The notes beneath the pieces were generated by a model. That model worked only from the letters and a program-made list of their open reading frames with translations, was not told where the DNA came from and made no database searches. DNA of 64,000 nt from Clostridium_S neuense. Lineage in GTDB: Bacteria > Bacillota > Clostridia > Clostridiales > Clostridiaceae. A program made the translations under genes and the position numbers. The stretch spans positions 1-64,000 of the forward strand of contig NZ_JBJIAA010000005.1 in assembly GCF_045310695.1 (NCBI RefSeq), in the 5' to 3' direction. Positions 28,314 through 37,590 of this stretch are shown piece by piece; the first letter of the stretch is position 1, and each line of letters opens with the position of its first letter.

Positions 28314-30218
28314 GTGAAATTACAAGAAGATTTAAAGAATATTAAAAAGGATGACATTAAGTCTATTCCGTTAGAAGTTCAGATTGATGTAATAAACGAC
28401 ACAATAAAAAACATTGTGGACGAAAATACTATAAAATCTAGAATTATAAAGTATAAGTTAAATAAACATATAAATTCTAAAGATATAAATAAGAAAATAT
28501 ATGCTTTAAACAAAGTAATAAGTGACAATAAGGGAATAAAAGTAGTGCCATCAACAGATGAAGAATTATATGAGGCTTTTGAAGATACAACAAGATGGGT
28601 TATAGAAAGTGTAGCTAAAAGGTATGTTCAAAATAATATAGAAAGTCAAGTTGAAAGTGCTCTTATAGAAAGACAAGATAAGTATCTCGATGAGGTTAGA
28701 CTTGGAATAATAAGAAAGAAAAAGGGTCCTGAAAATAAGAAAACTTTAAAAAGGTATGAGGATTTAAAAGAGCTTGAACAGGTTAAATTATCTAAAAGTA
28801 TACAGGCAAGGTTAAGACCTCAAACTTTTTCAGAAATAATAGGACAAGAAAGAGCTGTAAAATCGCTTGTATCAAAATTATCGTCGCCATATCCCCAGCA
28901 TATTATACTCTATGGGCCTCCTGGAGTTGGAAAGACAACTGCGGCAAGAATAGCACTTGAAGAGGTAAAAAAGCTTAAATATACACCATTTGGTGACAAT
29001 GCTAAGTTTGTTGAAGTAGATGGTGCAACTTTAAGATGGGATCCTAGAGAAATAACAAATCCACTTTTAGGATCAGTTCACGATCCAATATATCAAGGAA
29101 GCAAAAGGGATTTAGCTGAAACTGGTATTCCAGAGCCTAAACTTGGACTTGTTACAGAGGCACATGGTGGAATCTTGTTTATAGATGAAATTGGTGAACT
29201 AGATGTAATGCTTCAAAACAAGCTTTTAAAGGTTCTTGAAGATAAAAAGGTGGAGTTTTCATCTTCTTATTATGATCCAGATGATGAGAACATACCTAAA
29301 TATATAAGATATTTATTTGAAAATGGAGCACCAGCAGATTTTGTTTTGATAGGGGCTACTACAAGGGAACCATCAGAAATTAACCCAGCACTTAGATCAA
29401 GATGTACAGAAGTTTATTTTGAACCTCTTTCATCAAGCGATATTAAAAATATAATAATTGAAGCTTCAGATAAGCTTAACGTGAAGCTTGAAGCTGGAGT
29501 GGCTGAGCTTATAAGCAGGTACACTATCCAGGGAAGAAGAGCAATAAATATACTTGCAGATACCTATGGCTATGTTCTTTACAGCAAAAAATCTTTACCA
29601 ACGGATAATATTGAAATTAAAGTGGAAGATGTGGAAACAATAATAGGTATAAGTAGATTAACACCATATGATGAAGAAAAAGCCAAAGAAGAGTATGAAG
29701 TTGGTCACGTATACGGACTTGGAGTTAGTGGATTCTTAGGTTCCACTATAGAAATAGAAGCAGCTGCGTTTAAAGCAAAGGAAAAGGGAAAAGGCAGCAT
29801 AAGATTTAATGAGACAGCAGGAAGTATGGCAAAGGATTCTGTATTCAATGCTGCATCTGTCATAAGAAAATTAACGGATAAGGATATAAAGGACTATGAT
29901 ATACACGTAAATGTAATTGGCGGAGGGAAGATAGATGGACCATCTGCAGGAGCTGCCATTACTATATGCATAATTAGTGCTCTTTTAAATAAACCAGTAA
30001 GGCAGGATGTAGCAATGACTGGTGAAATATCCTTAAGGGGAAAAATAAAACCTGTTGGTGGAGTATTTGAAAAAATCTATGGAGCAAGAAGAAAAGGAAT
30101 AAAGCTTGTTACAGTACCAAAGGAAAATTTTAAGGATGCACCAAAAGACCTTACAGATATACAAGTAAAAAGTGTTTCAACCATAGAGGAGCTTATGGAT
30201 ATAGTTTATAAAAAATAG
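28314..30218 (+). CDS. lonC: Lon-family ATP-dependent protease (LonC-like)
   Basis: A 634-aa Lon-type AAA+ serine protease. GTG start at 28314 after GGGGAGCTAATCA. A charged helical N-terminal region (1-165) replaces the classical Lon N domain; then AAA+ with GPPGVGKTT and FIDEIGEL, and a C-terminal protease domain with the Ser of DGPSAGAAIT and the Lys of LRGKIKPVGG forming the dyad. It matches the sporulation-associated Lon family of endospore formers between rplI and dnaB. Symbol from family recognition, not tested. Confidence 0.88.
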   Translation: MKLQEDLKNIKKDDIKSIPLEVQIDVINDTIKNIVDENTIKSRIIKYKLNKHINSKDINKKIYALNKVISDNKGIKVVPSTDEELYEAFEDTTRWVIESVAKRYVQNNIESQVESALIERQDKYLDEVRLGIIRKKKGPENKKTLKRYEDLKELEQVKLSKSIQARLRPQTFSEIIGQERAVKSLVSKLSSPYPQHIILYGPPGVGKTTAARIALEEVKKLKYTPFGDNAKFVEVDGATLRWDPREITNPLLGSVHDPIYQGSKRDLAETGIPEPKLGLVTEAHGGILFIDEIGELDVMLQNKLLKVLEDKKVEFSSSYYDPDDENIPKYIRYLFENGAPADFVLIGATTREPSEINPALRSRCTEVYFEPLSSSDIKNIIIEASDKLNVKLEAGVAELISRYTIQGRRAINILADTYGYVLYSKKSLPTDNIEIKVEDVETIIGISRLTPYDEEKAKEEYEVGHVYGLGVSGFLGSTIEIEAAAFKAKEKGKGSIRFNETAGSMAKDSVFNAASVIRKLTDKDIKDYDIHVNVIGGGKIDGPSAGAAITICIISALLNKPVRQDVAMTGEISLRGKIKPVGGVFEKIYGARRKGIKLVTVPKENFKDAPKDLTDIQVKSVSTIEELMDIVYKK

Positions 30219-30230
30219 GAGAGATGAAAA

Positions 30231-31559
30231 ATGGAAACACCTCTTAGAATGATGCCTCAAAACATAGAAGCAGAGCAGTCTGTTTTAGGCTCAATGATTA
30301 TCGATAAAAATGCAATTGCACAGGCTGTAGAAACTTTAAGAGGAGAAGATTTCTATAGAGAAAATCATAAAATAGTATTTGAAGCTATCTTGAACTTATT
30401 TCAAAAGGATATCCCTGTTGATTTAATAACTTTGCTTGAAAATCTTAAATCTACAGAAAGGCTTGAGGCAGCAGGGGGAATAACTTACGTAACTCAGCTA
30501 AGAGATGCTGTTCCTTCTACTGCTAACCTTGAGTCCTACATTAAGATTGTAAAGGATAAGTCTATTCTAAGAAAGCTTATAAAATCATCAAGTGAAATAA
30601 TAGAGGAAAGTTACAATAAGCAGGATGACGTTCCAAAGGTTTTGGATGGAGCAGAAAAGAGAATCTTCGATATAGCGCAGAACAGGGTTAAAAGCGATTT
30701 TGAGCCAATGAATGCGGTGCTTGAAAGAGGTTTTGCGGAGATAGAAAGACTTTACAATAATAAGGGTGAGATCACTGGAGTACCATCTGGTTTCCCTGAA
30801 CTTGATGCAAAGACATCTGGTTTTCAAAAGGGAGATATGGTGCTTATTGCAGCAAGACCATCTATGGGTAAGACTACCTTTGCACTTAATATAGGCGAAT
30901 ATGCGGCACTTAGAGCTGGAAAAAGTGTTGTTATATTTTCTCTGGAAATGTCAAAGGAGCAGCTGGCATATAAGCTTTTATGCTCAGAGGCAAATGTTGA
31001 TATGTTAAAGCTTAGAACTGGTAATCTAGAGGATCAAGACTGGGATAACATAGCTAAGGCTTCTGGTCCTCTTGCAGGGGCAAATATATATATAGATGAT
31101 ACTGCTGGAATAAGTGTAATGGAAATGCGTTCTAAGTGCAGAAGAATGAAGATAGAACATGGAATAGATCTTATAATAGTTGACTATTTGCAGCTTATGA
31201 CTGGAAGCGGAGAGAGCAGGCAGCAGGAGGTATCAGAAATATCAAGGTCCTTAAAAGCCATTGCTAAGGAAATGCAGTGTCCTGTTATTGCACTTTCTCA
31301 GCTTTCTCGTGCGCCTGAGCAGAGAAATGATCACAGACCTATGTTATCTGACCTTAGAGAATCTGGTTCTATAGAGCAGGATGCTGACCTTGTTATGTTC
31401 CTATATAGAGATGAGTATTATAATAAGGAAACTGAGCAAAAGAACGTTGCTGAATGTATAATTGCAAAACAAAGAAATGGTCCTACTGGAACTGTTAACT
31501 TGGCATGGATTGGTCAATACAGTAAATTTGGTAGGTTAGATATAATTCATCAAGAATAA
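30231..31559 (+). CDS. dnaB: Replicative DNA helicase DnaB
   Basis: Hexameric fork helicase (442 aa). N-terminal domain MMPQNIEAEQSVLGSMIIDK, RecA-like C-terminal domain with ARPSMGKTTF, IIVDYLQLM and the arginine-finger region. GGAGAGATGAAAA precedes the ATG. Last gene of the gdpP-rplI-lon-dnaB run. Confidence 0.97.
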   Translation: METPLRMMPQNIEAEQSVLGSMIIDKNAIAQAVETLRGEDFYRENHKIVFEAILNLFQKDIPVDLITLLENLKSTERLEAAGGITYVTQLRDAVPSTANLESYIKIVKDKSILRKLIKSSSEIIEESYNKQDDVPKVLDGAEKRIFDIAQNRVKSDFEPMNAVLERGFAEIERLYNNKGEITGVPSGFPELDAKTSGFQKGDMVLIAARPSMGKTTFALNIGEYAALRAGKSVVIFSLEMSKEQLAYKLLCSEANVDMLKLRTGNLEDQDWDNIAKASGPLAGANIYIDDTAGISVMEMRSKCRRMKIEHGIDLIIVDYLQLMTGSGESRQQEVSEISRSLKAIAKEMQCPVIALSQLSRAPEQRNDHRPMLSDLRESGSIEQDADLVMFLYRDEYYNKETEQKNVAECIIAKQRNGPTGTVNLAWIGQYSKFGRLDIIHQE

Positions 31560-31612
31560 AGATTGCGAAGTAACATTATTTTGGAATATTAAACAAAATT
31601 AATAAAACTAAG

Positions 31613-31704
31613 AGGCTAAATCATAAAATTCTAAGAACTTTCAATAATTCTACATTGTTTTAGGCAAATTGAAATTTCTAAGCTTTTTATGATTTAGCCT
31701 TTAA
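31613..31704. terminator. Long hairpin between convergent dnaB and S53 protease genes
   Basis: Outer arms of 16 bp, AGGCTAAATCATAAAA (31613-31628) and its exact complement (31685-31700), enclose 56 bases with an inner TTTCAAT/ATTGAAA stem. TTTAAG follows on the right. It may end transcription from both sides, but the large loop is unusual for an intrinsic terminator. Confidence 0.55.
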
Positions 31705-31765
31705 GATTTATGGATATGGATTTTTTTATGTTCCTTCAGCAGTATTACTTAGCAATTTTTTATGT

Positions 31766-32935
31766 TTAGCGGTTGCTGTCAAAATAATTTATAAGCTTGT
31801 CTACTTTTGGACTTCCTATTCCTGTTACGAGATCATAACCAGATTGGGCAGTATAGTCGCCGTTGCTTCCACTAGTTATATCATGATAGTCAGTATTATA
31901 GCCTGAGCTTGTAGCAGCATAAAGATCTGTTAAGAAGTCATAGCTATCAAGAGCTTGTCCAAGACTTTGATCAATTAATGCTACAACACCAGCTAAACTT
32001 GGAGAACTAAGGCTTGTACCACCAACTTGGAACCAACCAGTTCGTCCTTCTTCTGGTGTAGTGTCATAAACAGCTGCTCCAGTATTAGGATCAGATACCC
32101 ATGATATATCAGGGTTTCCGCGGTAATCTCCTACTACACTAGATACACTGTTTTGATAATCAGGTGCGGATACATAGGAACTTAAACCACCACCAGAGCC
32201 TGACCAACCAGTTTCACTTTCATATGTTCCAGTTGAATCTAGATTTAGTGTTGTTCCTCCAGCAGAGACAACATAAGGAGATGATGCTGGCCATTCTACT
32301 CCTGAGCCGTTATCACCTGAGGAAGCTAAGTAAGTTATACCTGAGTGATTAAAATATGAATCATAATTATTTTGGTCATATGACTCTGAACCACCCCAAC
32401 TATTTGATACAACTTCGGCCCCATGAGAAGTTGCATAATTAATAGCATTCATTAGATAAGTATCGGAAGGAGATTTTGCAACTACTAAAAGAATTTTAGC
32501 ACCTGGAGCAATTGCATGAGCCCATTCAACGTCCATAGAGGTTTCAAGTGCCCATCCGCCGTCAGTTTTTGTAGGTTTTCCATTTGGATAAGCGATAGTT
32601 AAGCTTGCAGCTGGAAGACCAAATTTTGATGAAAACGCGTTTAAATCGCTTTGCATGGTTGGACTTCCGTATGCATCTACAATAGCTATTGTTTCTCCAG
32701 CTCCTGTATCGGAAACATTGCTTACACCATAAGCCTTTCTGATTTGATTAGGTGTGTAACCAACAGGTCCCGAGGCTGAAGACCTCTTAACCTTAATTGT
32801 TGTTCTGCCGTCCCAATGTGTGTGTGGTTTTGAATTAGCTAGGTTATTGGTTGAACTAGCAAAAGCACTTTCAGGCAATAGTAGTGTGGAAGAAATAAGC
32901 CCCAACAAGAGAAGTCTTTTTAATGATTTGTTCAT
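31766..32935 (-). CDS. Secreted S53 (sedolisin/kumamolisin) serine-carboxyl peptidase
   Basis: Exported endopeptidase (389 aa). Signal peptide MNKSLKRLLLLGLISSTLLL..AFAS (about 1-27), then directly the catalytic domain starting near YTPNQIRKAYG. Catalytic residues are E131 and D135 (ETSMD), oxyanion D208 (SSGDNGSG) and S308 in GGTSLSSP. The C-terminal Asp cluster near DITSGSNGDY fits the calcium site. The family's long N-terminal prodomain is absent: only about 30 residues separate the signal from the mature-like start. Faces the origin and probably has its own promoter. Confidence 0.92.
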   Translation of the reverse strand: MNKSLKRLLLLGLISSTLLLPESAFASSTNNLANSKPHTHWDGRTTIKVKRSSASGPVGYTPNQIRKAYGVSNVSDTGAGETIAIVDAYGSPTMQSDLNAFSSKFGLPAASLTIAYPNGKPTKTDGGWALETSMDVEWAHAIAPGAKILLVVAKSPSDTYLMNAINYATSHGAEVVSNSWGGSESYDQNNYDSYFNHSGITYLASSGDNGSGVEWPASSPYVVSAGGTTLNLDSTGTYESETGWSGSGGGLSSYVSAPDYQNSVSSVVGDYRGNPDISWVSDPNTGAAVYDTTPEEGRTGWFQVGGTSLSSPSLAGVVALIDQSLGQALDSYDFLTDLYAATSSGYNTDYHDITSGSNGDYTAQSGYDLVTGIGSPKVDKLINYFDSNR

Positions 32936-33194
32936 GATAAATCCCCCTTTTTTATATTATTGAGCAAATGAACTTATGTCTAGTACAATATTTTAAAATG
33001 CACTGATAAGTAATATAGAACATTTAACTTACTTATTATTACAAATAGTTAAAATACTGTATTTAAGTGGATTATATCATTATATTACATAAATGGCAAT
33101 ATATTTAATAAAAATTATTTTAAGTAAATAAAATATCATTAAAAAAATAGCATGAATTATATAAAACTTATTATTTACAAAAACGTTATGTAAT
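32936..33194. other. AT-rich region upstream of the S53 gene
   Basis: No gene. AAAAAAGGGGGATTTATC on the minus strand near 32937-32952 is the protease ribosome site. No clear promoter hexamers recognised. Together with the terminator and DnaA boxes to 33312 it forms a 377-base gap. Confidence 0.5.
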
Positions 33195-33229
33195 AAAAAG
33201 AACCTGTGGATAATTCACAGGTTCTTTTT
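33195..33229. terminator. Bidirectional terminator
   Basis: 14-bp perfect stem AAAAAGAACCTGTG/CACAGGTTCTTTTT (33195-33208, 33216-33229) with U runs available on both strands. It lies 80 bases beyond the hsp20 gene end. A DnaA box (33205-33213) overlaps its loop. Confidence 0.8.
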
Positions 33230-33346
33230 ATAAAATTTATTCACAATCATAACTATAAAAAGTTATTAACTGTGGATAAAGAAATAAAAAAAATAGGGTT
33301 TGTGGATAAACTTTAGTGAATATCAAATCTTTTTTTGTTATTCACA
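33205..33346. promoter_or_regulatory. DnaA-box cluster outside oriC
   Basis: Three perfect DnaA boxes TGTGGATAA in the same orientation (33205-33213, 33271-33279, 33301-33309) and two TTATTCACA boxes in the opposite orientation (33237-33245, 33338-33346) within 142 bases, the last inside the hsp20 3' end. Density equals that of oriC. Could titrate DnaA or regulate; see findings. Confidence 0.65.
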
Positions 33347-33759
33347 GTTTTATCTTTTTTAGGTATAGAGATATTAAGAACTCCATCCTTAAAAGATGCA
33401 TTTACTGAATTTTCATCCACATTATCTATATAAAAAGTTCTTTTAAATTCTCCATGGCTTCTTTCCTTTTTTACGTAACTTGAAGTTTTGTCTTCGGTTG
33501 CGTTATTTCTTTTAGCTGATATAGTTAAGTAATTGTTTTGATATTCAAGGGTAATATCTTCTTTTTTTATTCCAGGAAGGTCAGCTTCTACGGTATATTG
33601 ATTTTCGTCTTCTTTTACATCTACATTAAAATTATTATTTTTAAATATTACTGGCTCAAATGTATCATCTGAAAAGAAGCTTTGGAAAAACTTATTAAAA
33701 TAGTCTTCATTTCTTTGGATGTTACCATTATATTTTCTGTAAGGAACCATACCGAACAT
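33313..33759 (-). CDS. hsp18: Small heat shock protein, Hsp20 family (Hsp18-like)
   Basis: ATP-independent holdase chaperone, 148 aa. Alpha-crystallin domain from about residue 42 (FNVDVKEDENQYTVEADLPGIKKEDITLEY) through DGVLNISIPK, whose ISI motif serves oligomer assembly, to the short tail KKRFDIH. Gene position near dnaB resembles that of hsp18 in C. acetobutylicum (from memory). AGGAGGCTGATATC precedes the ATG. No CIRCE element seen upstream. Confidence 0.93.
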   Translation of the reverse strand: MFGMVPYRKYNGNIQRNEDYFNKFFQSFFSDDTFEPVIFKNNNFNVDVKEDENQYTVEADLPGIKKEDITLEYQNNYLTISAKRNNATEDKTSSYVKKERSHGEFKRTFYIDNVDENSVNASFKDGVLNISIPKKDKTVNNKKRFDIH

Positions 33760-33958
33760 GATATCAGCCTCCTAAAATAATTTTTTGAATTTAAGTATCA
33801 GCAGTAAAGCTGGAGAAAAGAACTATTACGAAATTTATTTTTTCCTATTGCTATAAAAATATTTAAGTAGATTAGAGGAATTTTGGTTAAATGTAACTTT
33901 ATAGTTAAAAGCAGTTGTAGGAATTTAATTATTGTAGTAAAATATTATATGTTAGTTT

Positions 33959-34031
33959 GCTCCTGTAGCGCAGTTGGTAGCGCAGCTGATTCGTAATCAG
34001 TTGGCCGTAGGTTCAAATCCTATCTGGAGCA
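33959..34031 (+). tRNA. tRNA-Thr (anticodon CGT)
   Basis: Cloverleaf: acceptor GCTCCTG/CTGGAGC, D arm GCGC/GCGC, anticodon arm GCTGA-TTCGTAA-TCAGT giving CGT, T arm GTAGG-TTCAAAT-CCTAT, discriminator A. There is one T-T mismatch in the acceptor stem (position 6:67). The gene is followed by CTA, not CCA, because the integrated island supplies the end; the displaced native end at 48588 reads ACCA. It is the island's attachment gene. Confidence 0.92.
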
Positions 34032-34032
34032 C
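33988..34032 (+). repeat. Attachment site repeat, tRNA-proximal (attL)
   Basis: 45-base sequence from the tRNA anticodon stem to one base past the discriminator, repeated exactly at 48545-48589. It marks the left boundary of the island and rebuilds the tRNA 3' half. Confidence 0.93.
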
Positions 34033-34174
34033 TATAAATACCAATGGTTTTAGGAACTTTATATTTAAAAATAATTATAAATACACCTAAATATACACCT
34101 ATTGGTGAAAAGATAAAGAGTTTTATAAAAAATTAAGGCATGTGTAATCTAGTATTATACATACCTTGATTTTT

Positions 34175-35392
34175 TTATTTTAATAGTTTTAGTTGATTAT
34201 CTAATAGTGAATTCATTTTTTCAGCGGCTTCTTTATGTTTTTCTTCTGATGAATGGACATATATATCCATAGTTGTTTTAATAGAGCTATGTCCCATAAG
34301 TGATTGAATAGTCTTAGGGTCTACATTTAAATCATTTAATCTGCTTCCATAAACGTGCCTTAGAGTATGAAATGTAACTCCTTTGGTATTGATACCAGAT
34401 CGTTTTAATATTCTTTTATAAACGCGCATAAGACTACTAATATCAATTGGGTTTCCTAACTCAGTACAAAATACTAAATTTTTGTCATTGTATGAACTTC
34501 CTAATTTCAGTTTTTCTTTATTCTGCCTTATTTTATGTTGAAGTAACTCATTTATAACTAATTTAGGAACATCTATAATTCTATTACTAGAAGCACTTTT
34601 TGGTGTTTTAAATATAATTTCTGTTTTGTTTTTTGATGGGTCAAAGTTTTTTACTCTTTTCATTGTCTCATCAATTTTTATTTTGTTTTGTTCAAAATCT
34701 ATATCATTCCATTTTAAAGCTAATATTTCACCTTCACGAGCACCACAATTTGGAGCTAATATAAACAATGCTCTTAATCTTTCATTACCTATGGCAGCAG
34801 TAAATTTTTTTTGCTCTTCAAGGGATAAAACTCTCATCTCTTTTTTAATTAATTTTGGTGGAGTTGTTGCGTCAGCAACATTTTTTATAAGCAAACCATT
34901 TTTTATTGCTTGAGATAAGGCTTGTCTCATAATTATATGAATATATTTAACACTTCTTTTAGATAAACCACCTTGTCCATCCATTCTTCCTGATTTCAGT
35001 TTATTATTATAAAGTTTTTGCAAATCATCAGCATTTAGTTTTAAGAGTTGCTTTTTTCCAAGCAGGGGTAAAATGTGAATTCGTATTATATATTCATAGC
35101 TTTCAAAAGTTGTTCTTTGCAATTTCATTTTTTTATATTCCCATAACCACGTGTGAAGCCATTGTCCTACTGTTATTTTTGATGGTTCTATGTAATCTCC
35201 ATTTTGGATTTGAGATAAAGCTTTTAGTTTTTTCTCACGTACCTCTTTTTCGGATTTTCCGTAAAACCATTGTTTTTTCTGTTTACCAGTTAGCGAATCT
35301 TTGCCTATAGTAATTGAAGCGCGCCATTTTCCATCTTTAGTTTTAAATATTGAACCTTCGCCACTTGAAGCTTTTTTCTTTATTCTTGACAT
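34175..35392 (-). CDS. int: Tyrosine recombinase (site-specific integrase)
   Basis: Integrates and excises the island at tRNA-Thr. Start ATG 35392 (MSRIKKKASSGEG, 405 aa) preceded by GAAAGGATGATATT; a longer ATG at 35449 lies within an inverted-repeat leader and is unlikely. N-terminal arm-binding domain (KWRASITIGKDSLTGKQKK), SAM-like core-binding domain (about 70-170), catalytic domain with R219 (GAREGE), H342-x-x-R345 (HTLRH), H368 and nucleophile Y378. All catalytic residues present, so probably active. Confidence 0.95.
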   Translation of the reverse strand: MSRIKKKASSGEGSIFKTKDGKWRASITIGKDSLTGKQKKQWFYGKSEKEVREKKLKALSQIQNGDYIEPSKITVGQWLHTWLWEYKKMKLQRTTFESYEYIIRIHILPLLGKKQLLKLNADDLQKLYNNKLKSGRMDGQGGLSKRSVKYIHIIMRQALSQAIKNGLLIKNVADATTPPKLIKKEMRVLSLEEQKKFTAAIGNERLRALFILAPNCGAREGEILALKWNDIDFEQNKIKIDETMKRVKNFDPSKNKTEIIFKTPKSASSNRIIDVPKLVINELLQHKIRQNKEKLKLGSSYNDKNLVFCTELGNPIDISSLMRVYKRILKRSGINTKGVTFHTLRHVYGSRLNDLNVDPKTIQSLMGHSSIKTTMDIYVHSSEEKHKEAAEKMNSLLDNQLKLLK

Positions 35393-35456
35393 AATATCAT
35401 CCTTTCTTAAGTTATTAAAATGCTTGATTTTAATAGTAAAATCAAGCATTTTATAA

Positions 35457-35645
35457 TTAATTATTGTTTTTTAAATTATTATTAATGTAATTTATCAAGT
35501 CTGACTTTTGTACCCTTTTAGATTTGCCAATGTAAATGCAAGGAAAATTTTTTTCATTAAATAAATTGTAAGCATTGACTCTACAAATTTTTAAGAATGA
35601 TGCAACTTCCTTTACAGTAAGTACTTCATCATCAGAGAATGTCAT
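35457..35645 (-). CDS. xis: Excisionase-type helix-turn-helix protein
   Basis: A 62-aa MerR-like winged helix of the excisionase family: LTVKEVASFLKICRVNAYNLFNEKNFPCIYIGKSKRVQKSDLINYI. It would bind near the att sites to direct excision with the integrase, which starts 65 bases downstream. GAGGAGGTACTTGTT precedes the ATG. Confidence 0.88.
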   Translation of the reverse strand: MTFSDDEVLTVKEVASFLKICRVNAYNLFNEKNFPCIYIGKSKRVQKSDLINYINNNLKNNN

Positions 35646-35693
35646 AACAAGTACCTCCTCATAGATATAATATATAAATTAAATGTAACAAAT

Positions 35694-37367
35694 TTACATC
35701 TTACATAAAGTGAATGCGTTGTTCTTAATAGTTATTTTATAAGGTAAATCATATTTTTCAAGTAATTTACGCATTTTTGTTTCCTTATAAACTCGATCAC
35801 TTCTATCACCCGATTGTTTCCCATAGGTTGCAACAAATAATTCTTTAAAATTGATTTGAAAGTTTTCAAGTGCTTTATCTGATAATGGTATATTGCAATT
35901 AGAATTAAGAAATTCAATTAACTTTCTTTTGTTTTTATCAGAATCTATATAGTCGATCCAAAGCTTTGGATTATAAGTTTTTTCTAAGCTTAACCAAGCA
36001 AGTTGTTCAAGAATAAAAGCTTGTTTACCAATTAAGATGAAGTTACTAATTAAGTTTTCATAGAAGTTTTTTAAAAAATATAATTTTTTTTCAGCAAACT
36101 CATTAATTTTTGGTTCTAAGTTTTTATTAAAATATATAAGTCCACTTATTAATTCTGAATTTCTAAAATATTGATTTAGAAAAAGCGAAGGATTGTCTTT
36201 TAATAAGCATATAGCTTCAATTTGTTTATTAATTCCAGATAACTTATTTCTTATTGTTTTTACGTTGTTACCATAAAGATAAAGATTGATACTTTCATCA
36301 TTTATCACACGTTTTCTGCCAAGCATTTGAATAAATTCAGTTTTATCATATGCGAATATAACAATATTTTTCAAAAGAGGGTCTTTGAAATTAATACCAT
36401 TATCCATAACACTTGTAGATACTAATACTTTACATGTAAATTTTTCTGTAGTAACAACTTGAGAATATATTTTGCCATCTTCATATTTTGAATTTTTGGA
36501 TTCAGATGTGATAAAAGTAGAGTTTTTCCCAATGTTATTTACAAAATTCTCACCATCTTGTTTATTGGTAACAAAAATGAGCCATTTAAAATTTGAATTA
36601 TCATTTTTTATTAATTCTAAAAGTGTATCTTTATTATTAAAATATTTTGGAGAGATGTAATTATAATTTCTTTGAAAATTATAATATAAAACTGTTTTTG
36701 GATAAAAAAAACTTTCAATTGGATGATTTATGTAATATATTTTATTAATACTGCTTAGTCCAAGTGCCTTTTCTTTTTGTATAATTATTTTAAAAATTTC
36801 ATCAGGTGTTGCAGTCATAAATATTCGTATTGAGTTTTTGAATACAGATAAACTTTTATACAATGTTTTTCCAGTACCATTATTGAAAAGAGAATCGCTT
36901 TCAAAGTAGTGGCACTCATCAAAAACTACAAAATCAAATTTTTCTAGTTTTTTTGACTCACAATAATTATATAAGTATTTTTCTAATTTTTGATATGTGA
37001 CTATTCTAACATTTTTAAATGTTTCAAGTTCATCTAGGCCCTTAGGGGTAAAATTTTCTAGAATGTATTCGCATCCAACAATTGAGGATACTCTTTTTTT
37101 TTGCTGACGATTGTTGGCAGTTCTATTGCTAATAATCAAAATTTTTTTATTGTTTTCAACGCAATGCTTTATAATTATAGTTTCTATAAATGTGTTTTTT
37201 CCCATTCCTGTTTGTGCTGAAATAAGTACTGGATTTTGGCTTTTCCAATATAGGTAATCCTCTCCAATACCATCACTAACATATTTAGATATTAATTTTT
37301 TTTCTGTAACTATGGAATCTTCAATAAAGTTATATGGCTCATTAATTAATTCGACTTTTAATTCCAA
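35694..37367 (-). CDS. SF2 (DEAD/DEAH-type) helicase-like protein
   Basis: Probable nucleic-acid translocase (557 aa). Walker A region SAQTGMGKNTF near residues 51-61, motif II DECH (150-153), motif III MTATPDE and motif VI-like QMLGRKR. The C-terminal 170 residues have no recognised domain. Motif I has Asn after the Lys (GKNT), as in some phage and island helicases. Start is placed at TTG 37367 because GGAGGTGA (37377-37384) precedes it; upstream codons overlap that site. Divergent from the next gene. Role could be element replication or defence. Confidence 0.75.
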   Translation of the reverse strand: MELKVELINEPYNFIEDSIVTEKKLISKYVSDGIGEDYLYWKSQNPVLISAQTGMGKNTFIETIIIKHCVENNKKILIISNRTANNRQQKKRVSSIVGCEYILENFTPKGLDELETFKNVRIVTYQKLEKYLYNYCESKKLEKFDFVVFDECHYFESDSLFNNGTGKTLYKSLSVFKNSIRIFMTATPDEIFKIIIQKEKALGLSSINKIYYINHPIESFFYPKTVLYYNFQRNYNYISPKYFNNKDTLLELIKNDNSNFKWLIFVTNKQDGENFVNNIGKNSTFITSESKNSKYEDGKIYSQVVTTEKFTCKVLVSTSVMDNGINFKDPLLKNIVIFAYDKTEFIQMLGRKRVINDESINLYLYGNNVKTIRNKLSGINKQIEAICLLKDNPSLFLNQYFRNSELISGLIYFNKNLEPKINEFAEKKLYFLKNFYENLISNFILIGKQAFILEQLAWLSLEKTYNPKLWIDYIDSDKNKRKLIEFLNSNCNIPLSDKALENFQINFKELFVATYGKQSGDRSDRVYKETKMRKLLEKYDLPYKITIKNNAFTLCKM

Positions 37368-37525
37368 GGTTAAATTCACCTCCAATACTTACTTAAAAAA
37401 TATAGACAGTATCACTTCCTTTTAGTATAAATTGAAAATTATAAAACTAATTTCTTGTTAAATATCAACGTTAATTTATCATAAAAATTGTGAAGTGTAT
37501 AAAATAGGAAAAAAATTACATAAAT

Positions 37526-37555
37526 TTGACACTTTTTAAATTTATAAGGTATAAT
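37526..37555 (+). promoter_or_regulatory. Promoter of the 506-aa protein gene
   Basis: TTGACA (37526-37531), 18-base spacer, TATAAT (37550-37555), 36 bases before the ATG. Confidence 0.78.
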
Positions 37556-37590
37556 AAAAGTTTAAATAATGAAAGATGAGGTAATATATT

